Below, one piece after another: positions 11,441 to 23,276 of a stretch of 64,000 nt of DNA. The notes below the pieces were generated by a model. It saw only the letters and a list, made by a program, of their open reading frames with translations, was not told the DNA's origin and did not search any database. A program made the position numbers and the translations under genes. Within the stretch, counting starts at the first letter, position 1. Every line of letters starts with the position of its first letter. The DNA comes from Silene latifolia (lineage: Eukaryota; Streptophyta; Magnoliopsida; Caryophyllales; Caryophyllaceae): contig NC_133530.1 in assembly GCF_048544455.1 (NCBI RefSeq), positions 19,087,748 to 19,151,747 of the forward strand. The letters are read 5' to 3'.

Positions 11441-13830
11441 CTGATCGTTCAAAACAAATTTAAACATAAATAGAAGATATACCTTCTGTAAGCCCTAAAC
11501 GAAATTAATAAAACGGAAAGCGCTTCCAAAAAAAAGCAGCGTGAACCTCCCTCCCCAACCAGATGCGCGACCCTGAAAACATCCAACAACCACATCATTC
11601 GAAAATCACAGTACAACAAATCAGCACGACGACAATTTGAGAGAACCAGATTTACACGTAGCCTAATGCTCAAAGCAAATAAAAACATAAATAGAAGATA
11701 TACCTGCCGTAAAGCCCTAAACGAAAACAATTAAACGGAAGGTGCCTCCAAAGAAAGGCAGCATGAACCCTCTCAACCCAAGTCATGAGCCTGAAACCAC
11801 CCAACAATCACGTCAATTAAACACCACAGTATATCAAATCAACACAACTATGAATTGAAAGGACCAAATAAACACGTAGCTGATCGGCCAAAGTAAATTT
11901 AAACATAAATAGAAAGTATACCTTCCGTAAGCCTCAAACGAAAACAATAAAACGGAAGGCGCCGCCAAGGAAAGGCAGCATGAACCGCCCCCTCCCCCCA
12001 AAGGCGTGAGCCTGAAAACATCCAACAATCACATCAACCTCAAATCACAGTATAACAAATCAATACGACGATAAACTGAAAGGACCAAACAAACACGTAT
12101 CCGTTTGGTCAGAGGAAAAAAAAAAAAAAAAAACCCCCTTCTGTAAGCCCTAAGTGAAAACAATAAAACGGAAAGCATCTCCAAGGAGAGGCAGCATGAG
12201 ACCACCCTCCCCAACCAAAGCCGCAAGCCTGCAAACATCCAACAATCTCATCAATCCAAAATCACAGAAAGAATCATTAAAATATCAACAAAGGCATTCC
12301 TGTAACCGTGACTAACCTTTCGGAAAAAGCCAAATCAACTGAAGTCGTAGGCCTTTATCCAAAATTCAATCCCAGGTAGTTGTATCCTCAGAACTTCAAC
12401 CCCCTAAAAAATTAAAAAACTAATTACCCAAAAAATCAAATGTACAAATCAACACGGACAATGAAACGAAATGGACAAATAAATACCTAAATCATCGTTC
12501 AAATCAATCAGAACATAATTAGAAGGCATACCTTCGAAGACAAGGCCGATCATAAACCCAAAACGTAAACTTCGAAATCATGAAACCTAACAATGCCAAC
12601 AGAAATCGAAACAACAACAGGTTTTAAAATGAGTTTTGCCACGTAATCAAGTAACCCAATAAACAATTCAACATGAGCCCTAGGTTTAATTGTACAATTA
12701 AACACGTACCTAATAGTCCAAAGGTAACCACAAACGAAGACAGTGTTGCTACCATAAAGAACCTTTCTGACACAAGCAAAACAACTGCAGGCATAGACCG
12801 ATGTGACAGGCCAAACAAGCGGAGGTTTGAAAAACAACAACCACACAAACGATGTACCTGTACCATTCCAAACATCAATAGGTAGGAAACCAGTTACGCC
12901 CAAACCCAAATCACGGACGGTAAGCATAAAGCACCTTCAAGGAGAGGCATGTTTGAATATGGCCGACTAAAGTTGAGCCCTGAAAAATGCCAACAATTAC
13001 AACACTCACATTAGCCATGGAATACAGCAAGCATAGGTAAAACCATCAACAAAGTTGTTAGCAGAACCACTAATAACCTTTAAGAGGAGGGTGAAATCAA
13101 CCGCAGAGCCAACTCGCGTTTAAAAATCCAAGCCTAGTTTGTATCCTCCTAGTAATTCAGAGCACATTTAAATCACAAAAGGAAAATAAAACAACCTGTC
13201 ACTCTGTCAACGCAATTAAATTATACAATGAACAAAAACACATGAACTCTGAATTGAAAGGACAAAATATACACGCAGTTCAATGGTGAAAGCAAATAGA
13301 AACATCAATAAAAAATATACCTTATCTAATGTTTACATGAAAACAATAACAAAGAAGGCGCCTTCAAGGAGAGGTAGGGTGAGAACCACCAAACCAACAA
13401 TCCGAGCCTGTAAGTACCCAACAATATAAAAATCACATTAACCCCAAAATACAGTTGCTATCACCAAATATCAACAGACCTGTTGCCGTACCTGCCAATA
13501 ACCTTTTAGAGGAGGTCAGAACGATGAGACCCGTGATCTATCATCCACATCCCAACCCAGGTGGTCACATCCTCAGAAGTCCAAGCACACTACAAAATTA
13601 AAAATCAAAAAAAAAAATCACCCTAAATGTAAAGTAAGGACAAATCAATACAGTTAATGAAATGAAATAGACAAATAAACAACTAACTTGATGTTCAAAC
13701 CAGATCACAACATAATTAGCAACATAAAATATGATCAGTATAATATCTAAATCATCGTTCAAATCAATCAGAACACAATTAGAAAACATACCTTGAAAGA
13801 CAAAGCTGATCATAATACCTAACAATGATG
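11440..13830 (-). repeat. Decayed tandem array of exon-like cassettes
   Basis: On the minus strand the array repeats a unit: a pyrimidine-rich acceptor (GATGTTTTCAG/G), an 87-90 nt block containing TTCATGCTGCC and TTCCGTTTTATTGTTTTCG, and a donor (GAAG/GTATAT) followed by TATTTATGTTT. Cassettes are 11483-11572 (90 nt), 11704-11790 (87), 11922-12011 (90), 12138-12228 (donor lost to an A-rich tract), about 12900-12979 (donor not seen) and 13321-13407 (87). A second-level duplication is visible, because 12470-12560 and 13740-13830 share AAATCATCGTTCAAATCAAT and flanking sequence. The reading frame of the conserved block differs between copies, so a protein role is unlikely. Candidate explanations are a long non-coding RNA, repeated 5' leader exons, or an old tandem repeat. 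Confidence 0.55.
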
Positions 13831-13849
13831 ACATCAAATCCAAACAACA

Positions 13850-14143
13850 TCAAAAAAGCAACGCACATCTCATAATAAGAATAAGATATGAAGAAGCAAA
13901 TATCTCTGGTGAGAAACTCCATGGAGAGATCTCCTTGCTCGAGTTGTTACCATCATAAAAGGAACGATCAAAAGCCATAGGCATTGATGAATTATTGAGG
14001 AGTGAGGAGGAGTAAGCTGGAAAGTAGTGGATGAGAGTGGTATGTCGTAAAGGAGTGGTTAGGAAGTAAAAGAGAAATGGAGGGCTGTGATCAGAAGGTG
14101 AAAATCCAATGGCAAAAGGGAAATATGAGGCAAAACTATTCAT
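13850..14143 (-). CDS. Doubtful 97-aa open frame, possible first exon
   Basis: The frame starts with ATG at 14143 and reads MNSFASYFPFAIGFSPSDHS, rich in Ser, Phe and Pro, with a middle ending DGNNSSKEISPWSF. It resembles no family I know. Its position at the upstream end of the minus-strand cassette array would suit a first exon of the same transcript. It could equally be a chance frame. Listed so the region is not left blank. Confidence 0.2.
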   Translation of the reverse strand: MNSFASYFPFAIGFSPSDHSPPFLFYFLTTPLRHTTLIHYFPAYSSSLLNNSSMPMAFDRSFYDGNNSSKEISPWSFSPEIFASSYLILIMRCALLF

Positions 14144-14474
14144 AGCTACAGTTATTTCAAGTATAAACTTTTTAAGGTGTTAAGGATTAAATTTTATCTA
14201 CATAATTTAATAGTATAAAAATTATTATTAAAAAAATTGTATTTTGAAGATTTTTTTAGCTTTGATTGACATACCCCCAAAATTGAACCAAACACAAGGT
14301 ATGAGGTATCAAGTTCCAACCCGATACCACCCAGGTATGATTCTCGATTCCAAACCCATACCTACGCGTGAACCAAACACCCCCTGAGTACATTTTCAAA
14401 TTCTTATTTGAAAGTGTAGCATGTTTGCTTCGAGTTTCTGAGGGCTTAGATCTGATCTTAATTGGTGCTTTTGA

Positions 14475-14944
<470 letters not shown>

Positions 14945-15893
14945 GCTCTGGGGGTCCTTGACCATGTCCGTTTTATGTCATTAAAACCATATTGGATTGG
15001 TTGTTCATGTTCGCTTTTTAATATTATTTCCCGTCCATTTAACAACTATTCCGTTGCTTTTATTAAGTAACTACATGAATAAAAGTCCCAATTATGTCAA
15101 TCCTGTGTGTTGGTATATCCATCAAACTCCATTTACTGGTATTCTTTGCTGTACAGAATATCACAGCTGCTTCCAGATCTGTTCCCCTGTTTTTATTCAA
15201 AAATCACTCGACTTGTGAGCCGAAACCTGTTTCGACATTATAACCCCAAACGACCATAACCAAAAGGATTAATCAAATCTTGATTTCGGGTTAGTGACAT
15301 GTGAAGCTGAATTTAATTTGTCCAACCCATTTGACGGAGTAATGTTGGGTTCTATAAAATTAACCTAAATTCGACATGCCCAACCTGTTTGACGGATCAC
15401 GAGATAATCTAGACCATCTCTCCATATACGTTAACAACAATGTTATTTAGAATTAAGGTTTAACATTTCCTTGAAACAAACTATAAACCTGTGACCATTT
15501 TTTGTTTCAAGGTACCACTTGAGATCATTTTTGCATCAACTGCATGTAAGACAAGTGGTTAACTGGTTATTATTGAAATATGCACCTAAATTGAACAATT
15601 TTCATTTTCACATTAAAAAACTTTACAAAATATAGAATGAGAAGATCTGTTGATTTCACTCGGTGACACGGTCCTTTTATATAAAAAAAAATATTCAATA
15701 AATCACTGATTTTTATGAAAATAGTCCGTCTCACACAATAACTACTGGCGGCTATCCGGTAAGTTTATTTTTTATTGGGCCTTGACCTACTGTTAATGAA
15801 ATTAGGCATGTAGCCCTCAATATGCTAAAGCTTCAGTAATTTATTACCTAATAGACTTCTGCTAGACTTTATTAAACTAAGGTAATCTCCTCC
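14945..15893. other. Spacer between ubiquitin and B3 genes
   Basis: Presumed ubiquitin 3' UTR (to about 15200), then AT-rich sequence and the promoter side of the B3 gene. No further gene or clear element seen. Confidence 0.5.
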
Positions 15894-17614
15894 ATGGCTG
15901 TTGATAATCGCCTCCTTAATAACTTTCCAAGCTTCTTCAAGATAATTCTCGAGCCTCGACACGACCTTCGTAAATTGGTACTATACTTTATTTACATCTT
16001 TACCCCTTTTCATTTCCGTTGTTGTTAATGACGAATTAGGTAAATATGATGTATTTTCATCTTCATTCTTCGGTTTTGTTATCTTTTAGTTGAAATTGTC
16101 GATTTTTCAAGATTACGGGTGGAATACATCTCGTTACCAGTTCGCTGCCCTAAAATTTTAGTTCTTTATTGTATACCATACTCTAGAGCTGTTCATGGGT
16201 CGTCTGTCCATAAAACCTGCCCATCCTGCCCGCTAAAAAAGCGGGTATGGATAAGGCATTTTAAGAAAAATACAAAGGCCCAACTCACTAACCCATCCTG
16301 AACCCGCTAACCCGCTTGTCCATGGGCCAATGTGTGCCCGGCCCACAAGCCCGCATTTGAACACCTCTAACATACTCCGTATATTAAACATTGGGACTAA
16401 AATTTTCGATCTTTATTGCATAGCATACTCAGTATATAGTAACATTGGGACAAAAATTGTATCAGGCAATTCCGAAGAAGTTTATGACAGACCATGGGAA
16501 TGATCTATTGGATGTTGTAAGCCTCAAAATTCCGACTGGTAAGACATGGGAAGTCGAGTTACTGAAAGAAAACGGCAGGGCATGGTTTACTGATGGTTGG
16601 AATAAAGTTGTGAACTTTTGTTCAATATGTCATGGTCATTTCTTGATGTTTACTTATGGAGGAAAGTCTCAGTTCAATATGTATATTTTCGACATGACTG
16701 CGTGCGAGATTGAGTACCCTCTTGATCGTCATGAAACCAGGGAAGTTCGGAAGAGAGTGAGTAAAAATAGGACCAAGATAAACTCTACTGCGCCCGTTTC
16801 TAGATTACAAGGTGCTATTTTATCTTTTCTTTCTTCTCAGTTCTCGTGTATTCTGTCATGTATCGACTTTTGAATATGGGTATGACACCTGAACGATTCA
16901 TTTAAAGTCGAGAAGGCCAATTTCATCATTTGACACGGTCATTTCAGAAACATTGGTTGTTTATCAGTATTCTTTTTATCGTTTGTTGGATGAATCAAAT
17001 GCGTAATGTTTTTTTTTGTTGCAGGAAAAGGAATGAGTGCTTTGGTGAGACAATACATAAGGAAGTTTGGTACTCTCACTCAAATGCAAGTCAAGAAGAT
17101 TAATTCCTATCAATTTGAGATTCCGTCTTTCACAGTCGTAATGCAACCATCTTATGTGGCGCTTAAATATTGTATGGTAAGGACTCAACTTATATGTTGT
17201 CTTGAATGCGTGTTTGGCAAACTGAAATTGTATGCTAGTAAAACTACTGCAAATTTCATTTCGCGAGCTTAATTTTGAATTGATTTGGTGCCACAGAATG
17301 TACCATTAACATTTGTTGGCGAGCACAGAAGCATTAAACCAGGAAGTTACACACTCGAGAATGCAAGTGGCGATACATGGCCGGTGAGATGTTTTGGCAG
17401 CACACTCAAGTATCAGAAGTTCTATATGAGATGGAAAGACTTTGCAGTGGACAACAATTTACGCGTAGGTGATATATGTGTTTTTGAGTTGAATAAGGCC
17501 TCCAAACGTTTGATAAAAGTCGAAATAATTCAATGTTCATCTGCTGCTGCTGATGATGCTGCTGTTGCTAGTCCGAGTAGTTCCATGAAATCTGAAGACG
17601 TGACAGAAGATTGA
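15894..17614 (+). CDS. B3-domain transcription factor with two B3 domains (REM-like), 299 aa
   Basis: Four exons: 15894-15977, 16466-16811, 17025-17176, 17297-17614; all junctions are GT-AG and in phase, giving 299 aa. Exon 1 supplies the start of the first B3 domain (FPSFFKIILEP), joined to AIPKKFMTDHGNDLLDVVSL, then WEVEL, GRAWFTDGW and the FLMFTYGG-x-F strand. The second domain spans roughly residues 168-272, with FEIPSFTVVMQPSYV, the W-x-V motif (DTWPVRC), WKDFAVDNNLRVGDICVFEL and a closing basic strand. Two B3 domains in a short protein without an ARF or ABI3 region fit the REM class, nuclear DNA-binding proteins often active in reproductive meristems or vernalisation (family knowledge). 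The linker is basic (VRKRVSKNRTK), a possible nuclear signal. The Ser/Ala-rich tail is acidic. Intron 1 contains a hAT-type MITE. No disabling change seen. Confidence 0.88.
16184..16369. mobile_element. hAT-type MITE in intron 1 of the B3 gene
   Basis: The 186-bp insert starts TAGAGCTGTTCATGGG and ends with the approximate complement (TTTGAACACCTCTA). It is flanked by CCATACTC and ACATACTC, a 7-of-8 match as an 8-bp target duplication. Internal sequence is rich in GCCCA/GGGCC. Ends and duplication length fit hAT elements. Confidence 0.7.
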
Positions 17615-17905
17615 GGTTATTTCAACTGAAGATTAAACTTTCAAATAATGTGGTGTTTCTGTCACTTTGTTTTGTAACTTGTAACTAGCTGAACAATCAA
17701 TTTTGTGCTAAGAAAAACTAATGTGGTTTTCGCTTGTAGGCGTGGTTTTTTATTTTCGTTGGTAAGGAGTTAAAAACTACCGTTCAGAAATGCTTATTAA
17801 AGTAATGAGTTAGGATTTAGGTAGCACCAAAACGGACATGGACACGACACGACTTCCCATGAAATTTAGGATACGGAACAGGTCATTTAAATTTAATAAA
17901 ATATA

Positions 17906-17938
17906 CTCCCTCTTATTCACTCATTTTGTCCCTCTTTC
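17906..17938 (+). repeat. Left terminal inverted repeat of mariner-like element
   Basis: Pairs with 34911-34943 over about 33 bp with few mismatches; the outer flank is TA at 17904-17905. Confidence 0.85.
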
Positions 17939-18377
17939 CTTATTGAAGCTAGTCGGGTTTTTGTCCCTCTTTCCTTTTTTGGTAAGTTTTTAAGCTGTGA
18001 ATTTACCATCTTATCCTTGTCTATTTTTGCATATTACAACATTTGCCATTCACTAACCCACTTACTTAACATAACCCAAACCTAATTAAGCCCACCTAAC
18101 ACTAACTAATCCAGCCCAAAACAATTAACAACCCAATTATCAACCCAACTCCCGCCATATAATTCCCTCATCCTTCCCCAAACCCTAGCAGCCTATTTGA
18201 AAGATCTTCATCTTTCTAGAACCGTTCATCTCTTTATCTCCAACCCAGAAAACCCTAAATCGTCTCTGTCATCGCCTCCTTCCTCTCATCTTTCTAGAAT
18301 CCCTAAATCGTCTCTATCATAATCTGAGACACGCTTCTCATCTGTGATCTCCAATCTCTTAAAACCCGATCATCAAC

Positions 18378-18869
18378 ATGTCGCATCTTCAAATTCACAA
18401 TGAATCCTCACGATTTGACTCTAAATCTCCAGATCTGACTCATCTTTTCTCCGATATTGAAGATGGTCCTTGCCTATTCAACATCTATGAACCTCCTTTT
18501 GTTGATGTTGACGTTGATGACTATGGCGATAGGGAGAAGAGTATTGCACATGTTGAAGGCATGTCAATGAAGATCGTTCCTGCTTCGTATGATGACTATT
18601 CATCAACTTATGAAGTTGTCCCTGAATCTGAAGTTGTTCCTGAATCTGATGTTGATGTTGTTCCTGAGACATGCATGGAGCCTGAACCTGAACTTGTTTA
18701 CCATACGTGCTTGACTGAGCAAGATGGTTTTAACATTTGGTTTAAGGAAGATGTTGAGGAGAGGACTAGGAAGAAATTGGCAAGATATGAGACACCGGAG
18801 TATAAAAGAATGGCTTTATTGGAGATGTGCAATTTTTTACCTGCTATGAAGGTGCTCCTTGAAGAATAA
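18378..18869 (+). CDS. Unknown acidic 163-aa protein carried in the mariner-like element
   Basis: An uninterrupted frame from ATG to TAA, starting MSHLQIHNESSRFDSKSPDL. The N-terminal two thirds are acidic, with Asp-Val runs (FVDVDVDDYGD) and a short internal repeat (VVPESEVVPESDVDVVPE). The last 50 residues look like a folded helical part (FKEDVEERTRKKLARYETPE). No known domain is recognised. The leader resembles a real 5' UTR: CT-rich, with a block CATCTTTCTAGAA...CCCTAAATCGTCTCT occurring twice between about 18208 and 18322. It lies between the left terminal repeat and the transposase 3' end, facing it. Because the transposase is broken while this frame is open, it may be a captured host sequence or an element accessory gene. 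Function unknown. Confidence 0.5.
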   Translation: MSHLQIHNESSRFDSKSPDLTHLFSDIEDGPCLFNIYEPPFVDVDVDDYGDREKSIAHVEGMSMKIVPASYDDYSSTYEVVPESEVVPESDVDVVPETCMEPEPELVYHTCLTEQDGFNIWFKEDVEERTRKKLARYETPEYKRMALLEMCNFLPAMKVLLEE

Positions 18870-19464
18870 GGGAGGTTAATTTCTTTAGATCCATAATTTT
18901 ATTGTTTTTTTTTTTATGTTTTTGTTGGTTGGGTTCGTCAAAATGGACTAGTGATGATTCTTTATTACAGTTTGGGTATATTTCCTTTGTTAAAATGGAC
19001 TAATGCCCAATGATCTGTTATTGAGGGCAAAATCTGACCCTAAATCACTTACTGCATGCATAAAGCCACCACAACTCAAAGTGATGAGGCTATGCAAGCA
19101 TTAAGTGCTTGGGATCTTGAATTCGTTAAGCTACTGAATTTTAAAGTTGTACGCCAAGTGAATTGCAGTCAAATGTGATGTTCATAATATTTGTCTCCCA
19201 GTTTACATTTAAACATTGTGCAAAGTTCATAAATAAGCATCAAAATACACAAATTATGAAACATGTCTTCTGTTGCTTGACTGATCTTCAAAATATGCTG
19301 ATCTGCTGATGTTTAGAATCTGCTTGTATTCTGAGCTTGGTCTTCTTAACTGCAAACACATGTTCTTCTGCTTTTGACAAAATATGGACCAATCTGATCT
19401 AGCATTTATGTTCATAATATGGTGCATAACTGTTAGCAAAAAACAAATAAACCACAGCATTGCA

Positions 19465-20748
19465 TTACTGAACCATCTCAACAGGTTCATTGGTTAGAAC
19501 CTGATCTTCGGTGAGGTCAATACATAATGATCCTGTTGGTTCATTACTGCACCCAGGTGGTTCAGTAATGTTACCAACAAGTTCAGCATCTGCAGTAGCA
19601 TCTGCATTAACATTTGCATTAACATTTGCATCAACAAATGCATTAGCCTGTATCCATGTTTCAACCTGTTCATATGTCATATCACTGAAGAATGCTCCTG
19701 TTGGTTCATTACTGGACTCAACAGGTTCAGTAATGTTGCCAACAGGTTCATTTATATCATCATAATGTGCTTTCACTACATCAACCAAATTTTTTATGCT
19801 AGAAGCATCACCCACATTGTTCAGGTATGTTATACACTCTTGCACCAAGTTCAAATCAGCAGTTAGATAGTCAGGCAATAAGCCTGCAGCTGCTAATTTG
19901 GATTTGTGCATGTGTGGTAAGGGGTAATCATTTCCTCCTTTCCTTTTCAAAACCTCTATCATGCATGCTTGTAGTGTTATGAAGACATAATTGAGTTTAA
20001 TTACCTCCAACTTTTCAAAAGCATTATTAACTTCCACAACAAGTTTATCCAACTTGTAAGCATTTTTTCTTTGCTGAAGTGACTGAATAGCTCTGAAAAA
20101 ACCCAAATCTAAGACATTCAAATCTGGTGAGTTTGGTGGTTGACAACTTAACTCAATATTCCACCCATCCTTGTTTGCTTTGACTTTGAAATCGGATCTG
20201 AATTCTTTATGTGTGGACGTGCATTATCTTGTTGTATGATAATATGCTTATTTTCACTTTCAGGCCATTTTGCCTTAATTGCTGGAATAACAATTTTGAG
20301 TATCATATCTTTAACAACCTGTTTGTTAATTGATTCTATGCATTTCCATTGTACCTGCAACTCTATTCCTGGAATTTCTCTTAACTGGTACTTCAACTAT
20401 GAAGGGCCATATACCTATCTTACCATCAAAAAGAACTTCACCATTTGACACATACCTTGGTCTGGCAACAGCACACATAAACATTACACCCCTTTTGATC
20501 TCAACATCAAACACCTGCCTTGTATGACATTTTTTGCCTTTCAGTTTGCTGTTAACATTTACTGCTTGGCCTGCATCCAACTGCTTCTTTGTTTCATTCC
20601 AGATCCTTGTGATACTCTTCCTGCAAACACTGAACTGGTCTGCCACCTCTAGCATTACACCCCTTTTGATCTTTCCATTATTGCTTTTTAACAATAAGAT
20701 TTGAGAAATCTTACTTCTTTCTAAGTTTGTCAAGTTTTTAGTCTTCAT
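19465..20748 (-). pseudogene. Mariner-like transposase, frameshifted and internally deleted
   Basis: Read from 20748 leftwards. The N-terminal helix-turn-helix part is recognisable (NLERSKISQILLLKSNNGKI, then RKSITRIWNETKKQ). It runs directly into the mid-catalytic part (CAVARPRYVSNGEVLFDGKI, IWPFIVEVPVKR). The block that should hold the first catalytic Asp (the HIDEKWF region) is missing, so a large internal deletion is inferred. The second Asp is present in IIQQDNARPH and the third in NSPDLNVLDLGFF, but they lie in different frames (breaks near 20390 and 20150). The C-terminal tail is extended and contains a tandem repeat, with VGNITEP..NEPTG..DMTYEQV followed by VGNITEP..NEPTG..DLTEDQV. 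The product cannot catalyse transposition as written. Confidence 0.85.
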
Positions 20749-21795
20749 TTATTGCTGTTTGTGAGAAATAAATGTGGATGAATCAGATTTTTTGGCTGTT
20801 TGATGTGGATTTATTATTGTAGGAAAGTGTTTTTTTGGTTGTTCGTGTATAAATGATCAATTTAGTTGCCACTATTCTATATAGCTAACTTGAACTTTGC
20901 ACAAGTTTAAATTTGGTGAAAAATTTGGGCGCAAATTTTAGAACCATTTTTATTTTGGCTCCTTAAATGAATTTGGTGCCAAATTTGAATCAATAATGCA
21001 CTTGGTGTCCTTTAGTTTGGCAGTTTGCTTATTCAATATGGACGTCCAGAATGAGAATGAAGGTATAAGAAGATCCTTGTTGAAATCTGAAGTCCAAATC
21101 CAACAACAATATTTTGTCAATTTTTTTTTTTTTTTTTTAGCAAACTTGTTTTATTAATTTTAGAATTCAATTACTGTGTAATATTCTTATGAAGTGTAAT
21201 TTTTTTATGGCAGATGTAGAACAAAAAAAAATTATCAAGTACTGTAATCGTATGTAGAACAAAAAACTTGTATTGTACTGTATTTGTACTCTTTTTTTAT
21301 CAAGTACTCCAATGGGAAATTATCAATGTAATCTCAAGTCTTAATCTTTTGGAGGGAAAGCTTAGCATAAGCATGCCCACTTAAATTTCCTTAATCTTAC
21401 TTTCCTCTCTCTATTCACCTTGGTCCACCATGTCCTTTATTCATTCTTTAAGGGTATTGTTTTTTCACATACGCCTTTTACTCTTTCACATACGTAATTT
21501 ACAAGGTTACCCTTCTCATTTCTTCATCCTTTTCCCCAACAAATCAATTATTTCTCTCCCTTCCCTAATCCCCTTCACCCATCTCCATTAACCACCACAC
21601 ACCTCCATTAACCACCATCTCGCCGGCACTCGGCCGACACCAGTCTCTGCTCCGACCTCGGCCAGCCACCCCTGCACCGGTCTCCCTTCCCCCTGCGACT
21701 GCCGCACTCCCCCTCCCATCCCCCTGCGATTCCGAGTCCGGCTACCACCGCACAACCCTCCTTCCCCAGCCCACGGTCGTTCTGACCACCGCCAC

Positions 21796-21796
<1 letters not shown>

Positions 21797-21833
<37 letters not shown>
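21797..21833. repeat. (ATT)n microsatellite
   Basis: About twelve uninterrupted ATT units inside the MULE's left subterminal region. Confidence 0.9.
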
Positions 21834-21835
<2 letters not shown>

Positions 21836-23276
21836 AAACATTAAATATATTAATTCCAAGATAGCAGTACTCAACAAAACCATTTACATGGGATCATTTC
21901 GCTTATATTGGTAGATGTAAGCTGTATACGAGAGTCCTTGCCATACGTTGTAAGCTGTATACGACTGTCCGGATGAGAGTCGACACCACACACGAAGTTT
22001 CTGAAATGGGAAATTCTGAGTTAAAGAAGTCATCTGTACGAAAGGGAAGAAGTCGGTGCAGGGGTGGTTTACAGTTCAGAATGCATGCAAAATTGATTCC
22101 AATAACATCATCTGAACTCCATATTGGATGACAATCTGAACACAATCAGCAAAAGATACAGCCAAATTAATTCAAATTATAAAGTTCCACCTGTTCCAGT
22201 GAATAGTTTACATTTAATTTATTACGCGAGTGAAACTTAAACTATTGACTGAAACGGAGGGAGTAATGTATCGAAAAATATAAGCTCAACATAAGAAACT
22301 AAGTAATAGAGGAGGAAGAAAGTAAATGGGCAGCCATGGATGAATCAATAAACATAGAAAATAATGAGAATTAATTGTAAAGAGTAGTGAGAGGATAAAT
22401 GTTAGTTGGAGGATTAGAATAAAGTGGAAGTTGCCTTTGTGTTCATGTTTTTCTAATCCTCTTGTGTTTCATGCGTCTTTTTTGTTCCCAGATTCCAAGT
22501 TGACTTTTACAGAAAGAAGTACAGTAACATTTTGCAGTTGTTATTGAGAGATGGTAAATTTCGTAATCATTAATCTCTACTCGGTTTCAAAACCCGTCAA
22601 CATTAAAACTCGTCTCGCAAACTTCCTTTAAATGGTTAACAGGAGACTCCGTTCAGACTTGGGCATGTGGCGTAAAATTTGTACTGTCGAGTCTGCAGTC
22701 AAGAAAAGTCAAATAAGCTACTGTCGATAACTGCCGACTGCAAGTAGGTGCAGGGAGATAAGAGGTGACAGGAGCATAGGACCATGTCTGTATGAATTCA
22801 GTTGGCATGTATATGAGCATTAGACTACCAACCCTGCGCACCCAAATTCAAGGATCTTGTTATCAGATATGATCAACTTATACAAAATCAGATCGTTTTC
22901 ACGTGTAATCTAGACAACTTTTATGAAGGATCATGGTTCTGGACAAATCATTCAGAGATGTCTATGACATGTAATTCAGTGATTTATACTTTGGTACTTC
23001 AATTTTTGAAGTAAAGAGTGAAAGTCAACTTTTTTGTAATTCAGTGATTTATACAGGTGAAGTCATCCTTTATGGATCCTCAACTGAGAAATAATCAAGT
23101 CAAAGTCAAAGCGTATCTAAATAATCAATTAAATACGAAAAACAATACCCATTAGTAAAATGAAATTGAATATTTTCACAGTGAATATGAAATGAAAATA
23201 TAAATATAAATATAAATAACAAATGAGTATCTAAATATTTTTCTAAAATAATACATGATAGTACTAAACTAAACTA

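Noticed and set aside
12550..12927. 125-aa frame, hydrophobic, on the minus strand
   Set aside because: It overlaps the decayed cassette array, competes with an 84-aa frame in another phase, and has no known motif.
14270..14390. MITE with GAACCAAACAC ends upstream of ubiquitin
   Set aside because: The two similar words are in direct, not inverted, orientation and no target duplication was found.
22225..22270. Stowaway element ending ACGGAGGGAGTA
   Set aside because: Only one end is recognisable and no partner end with TA was found nearby.
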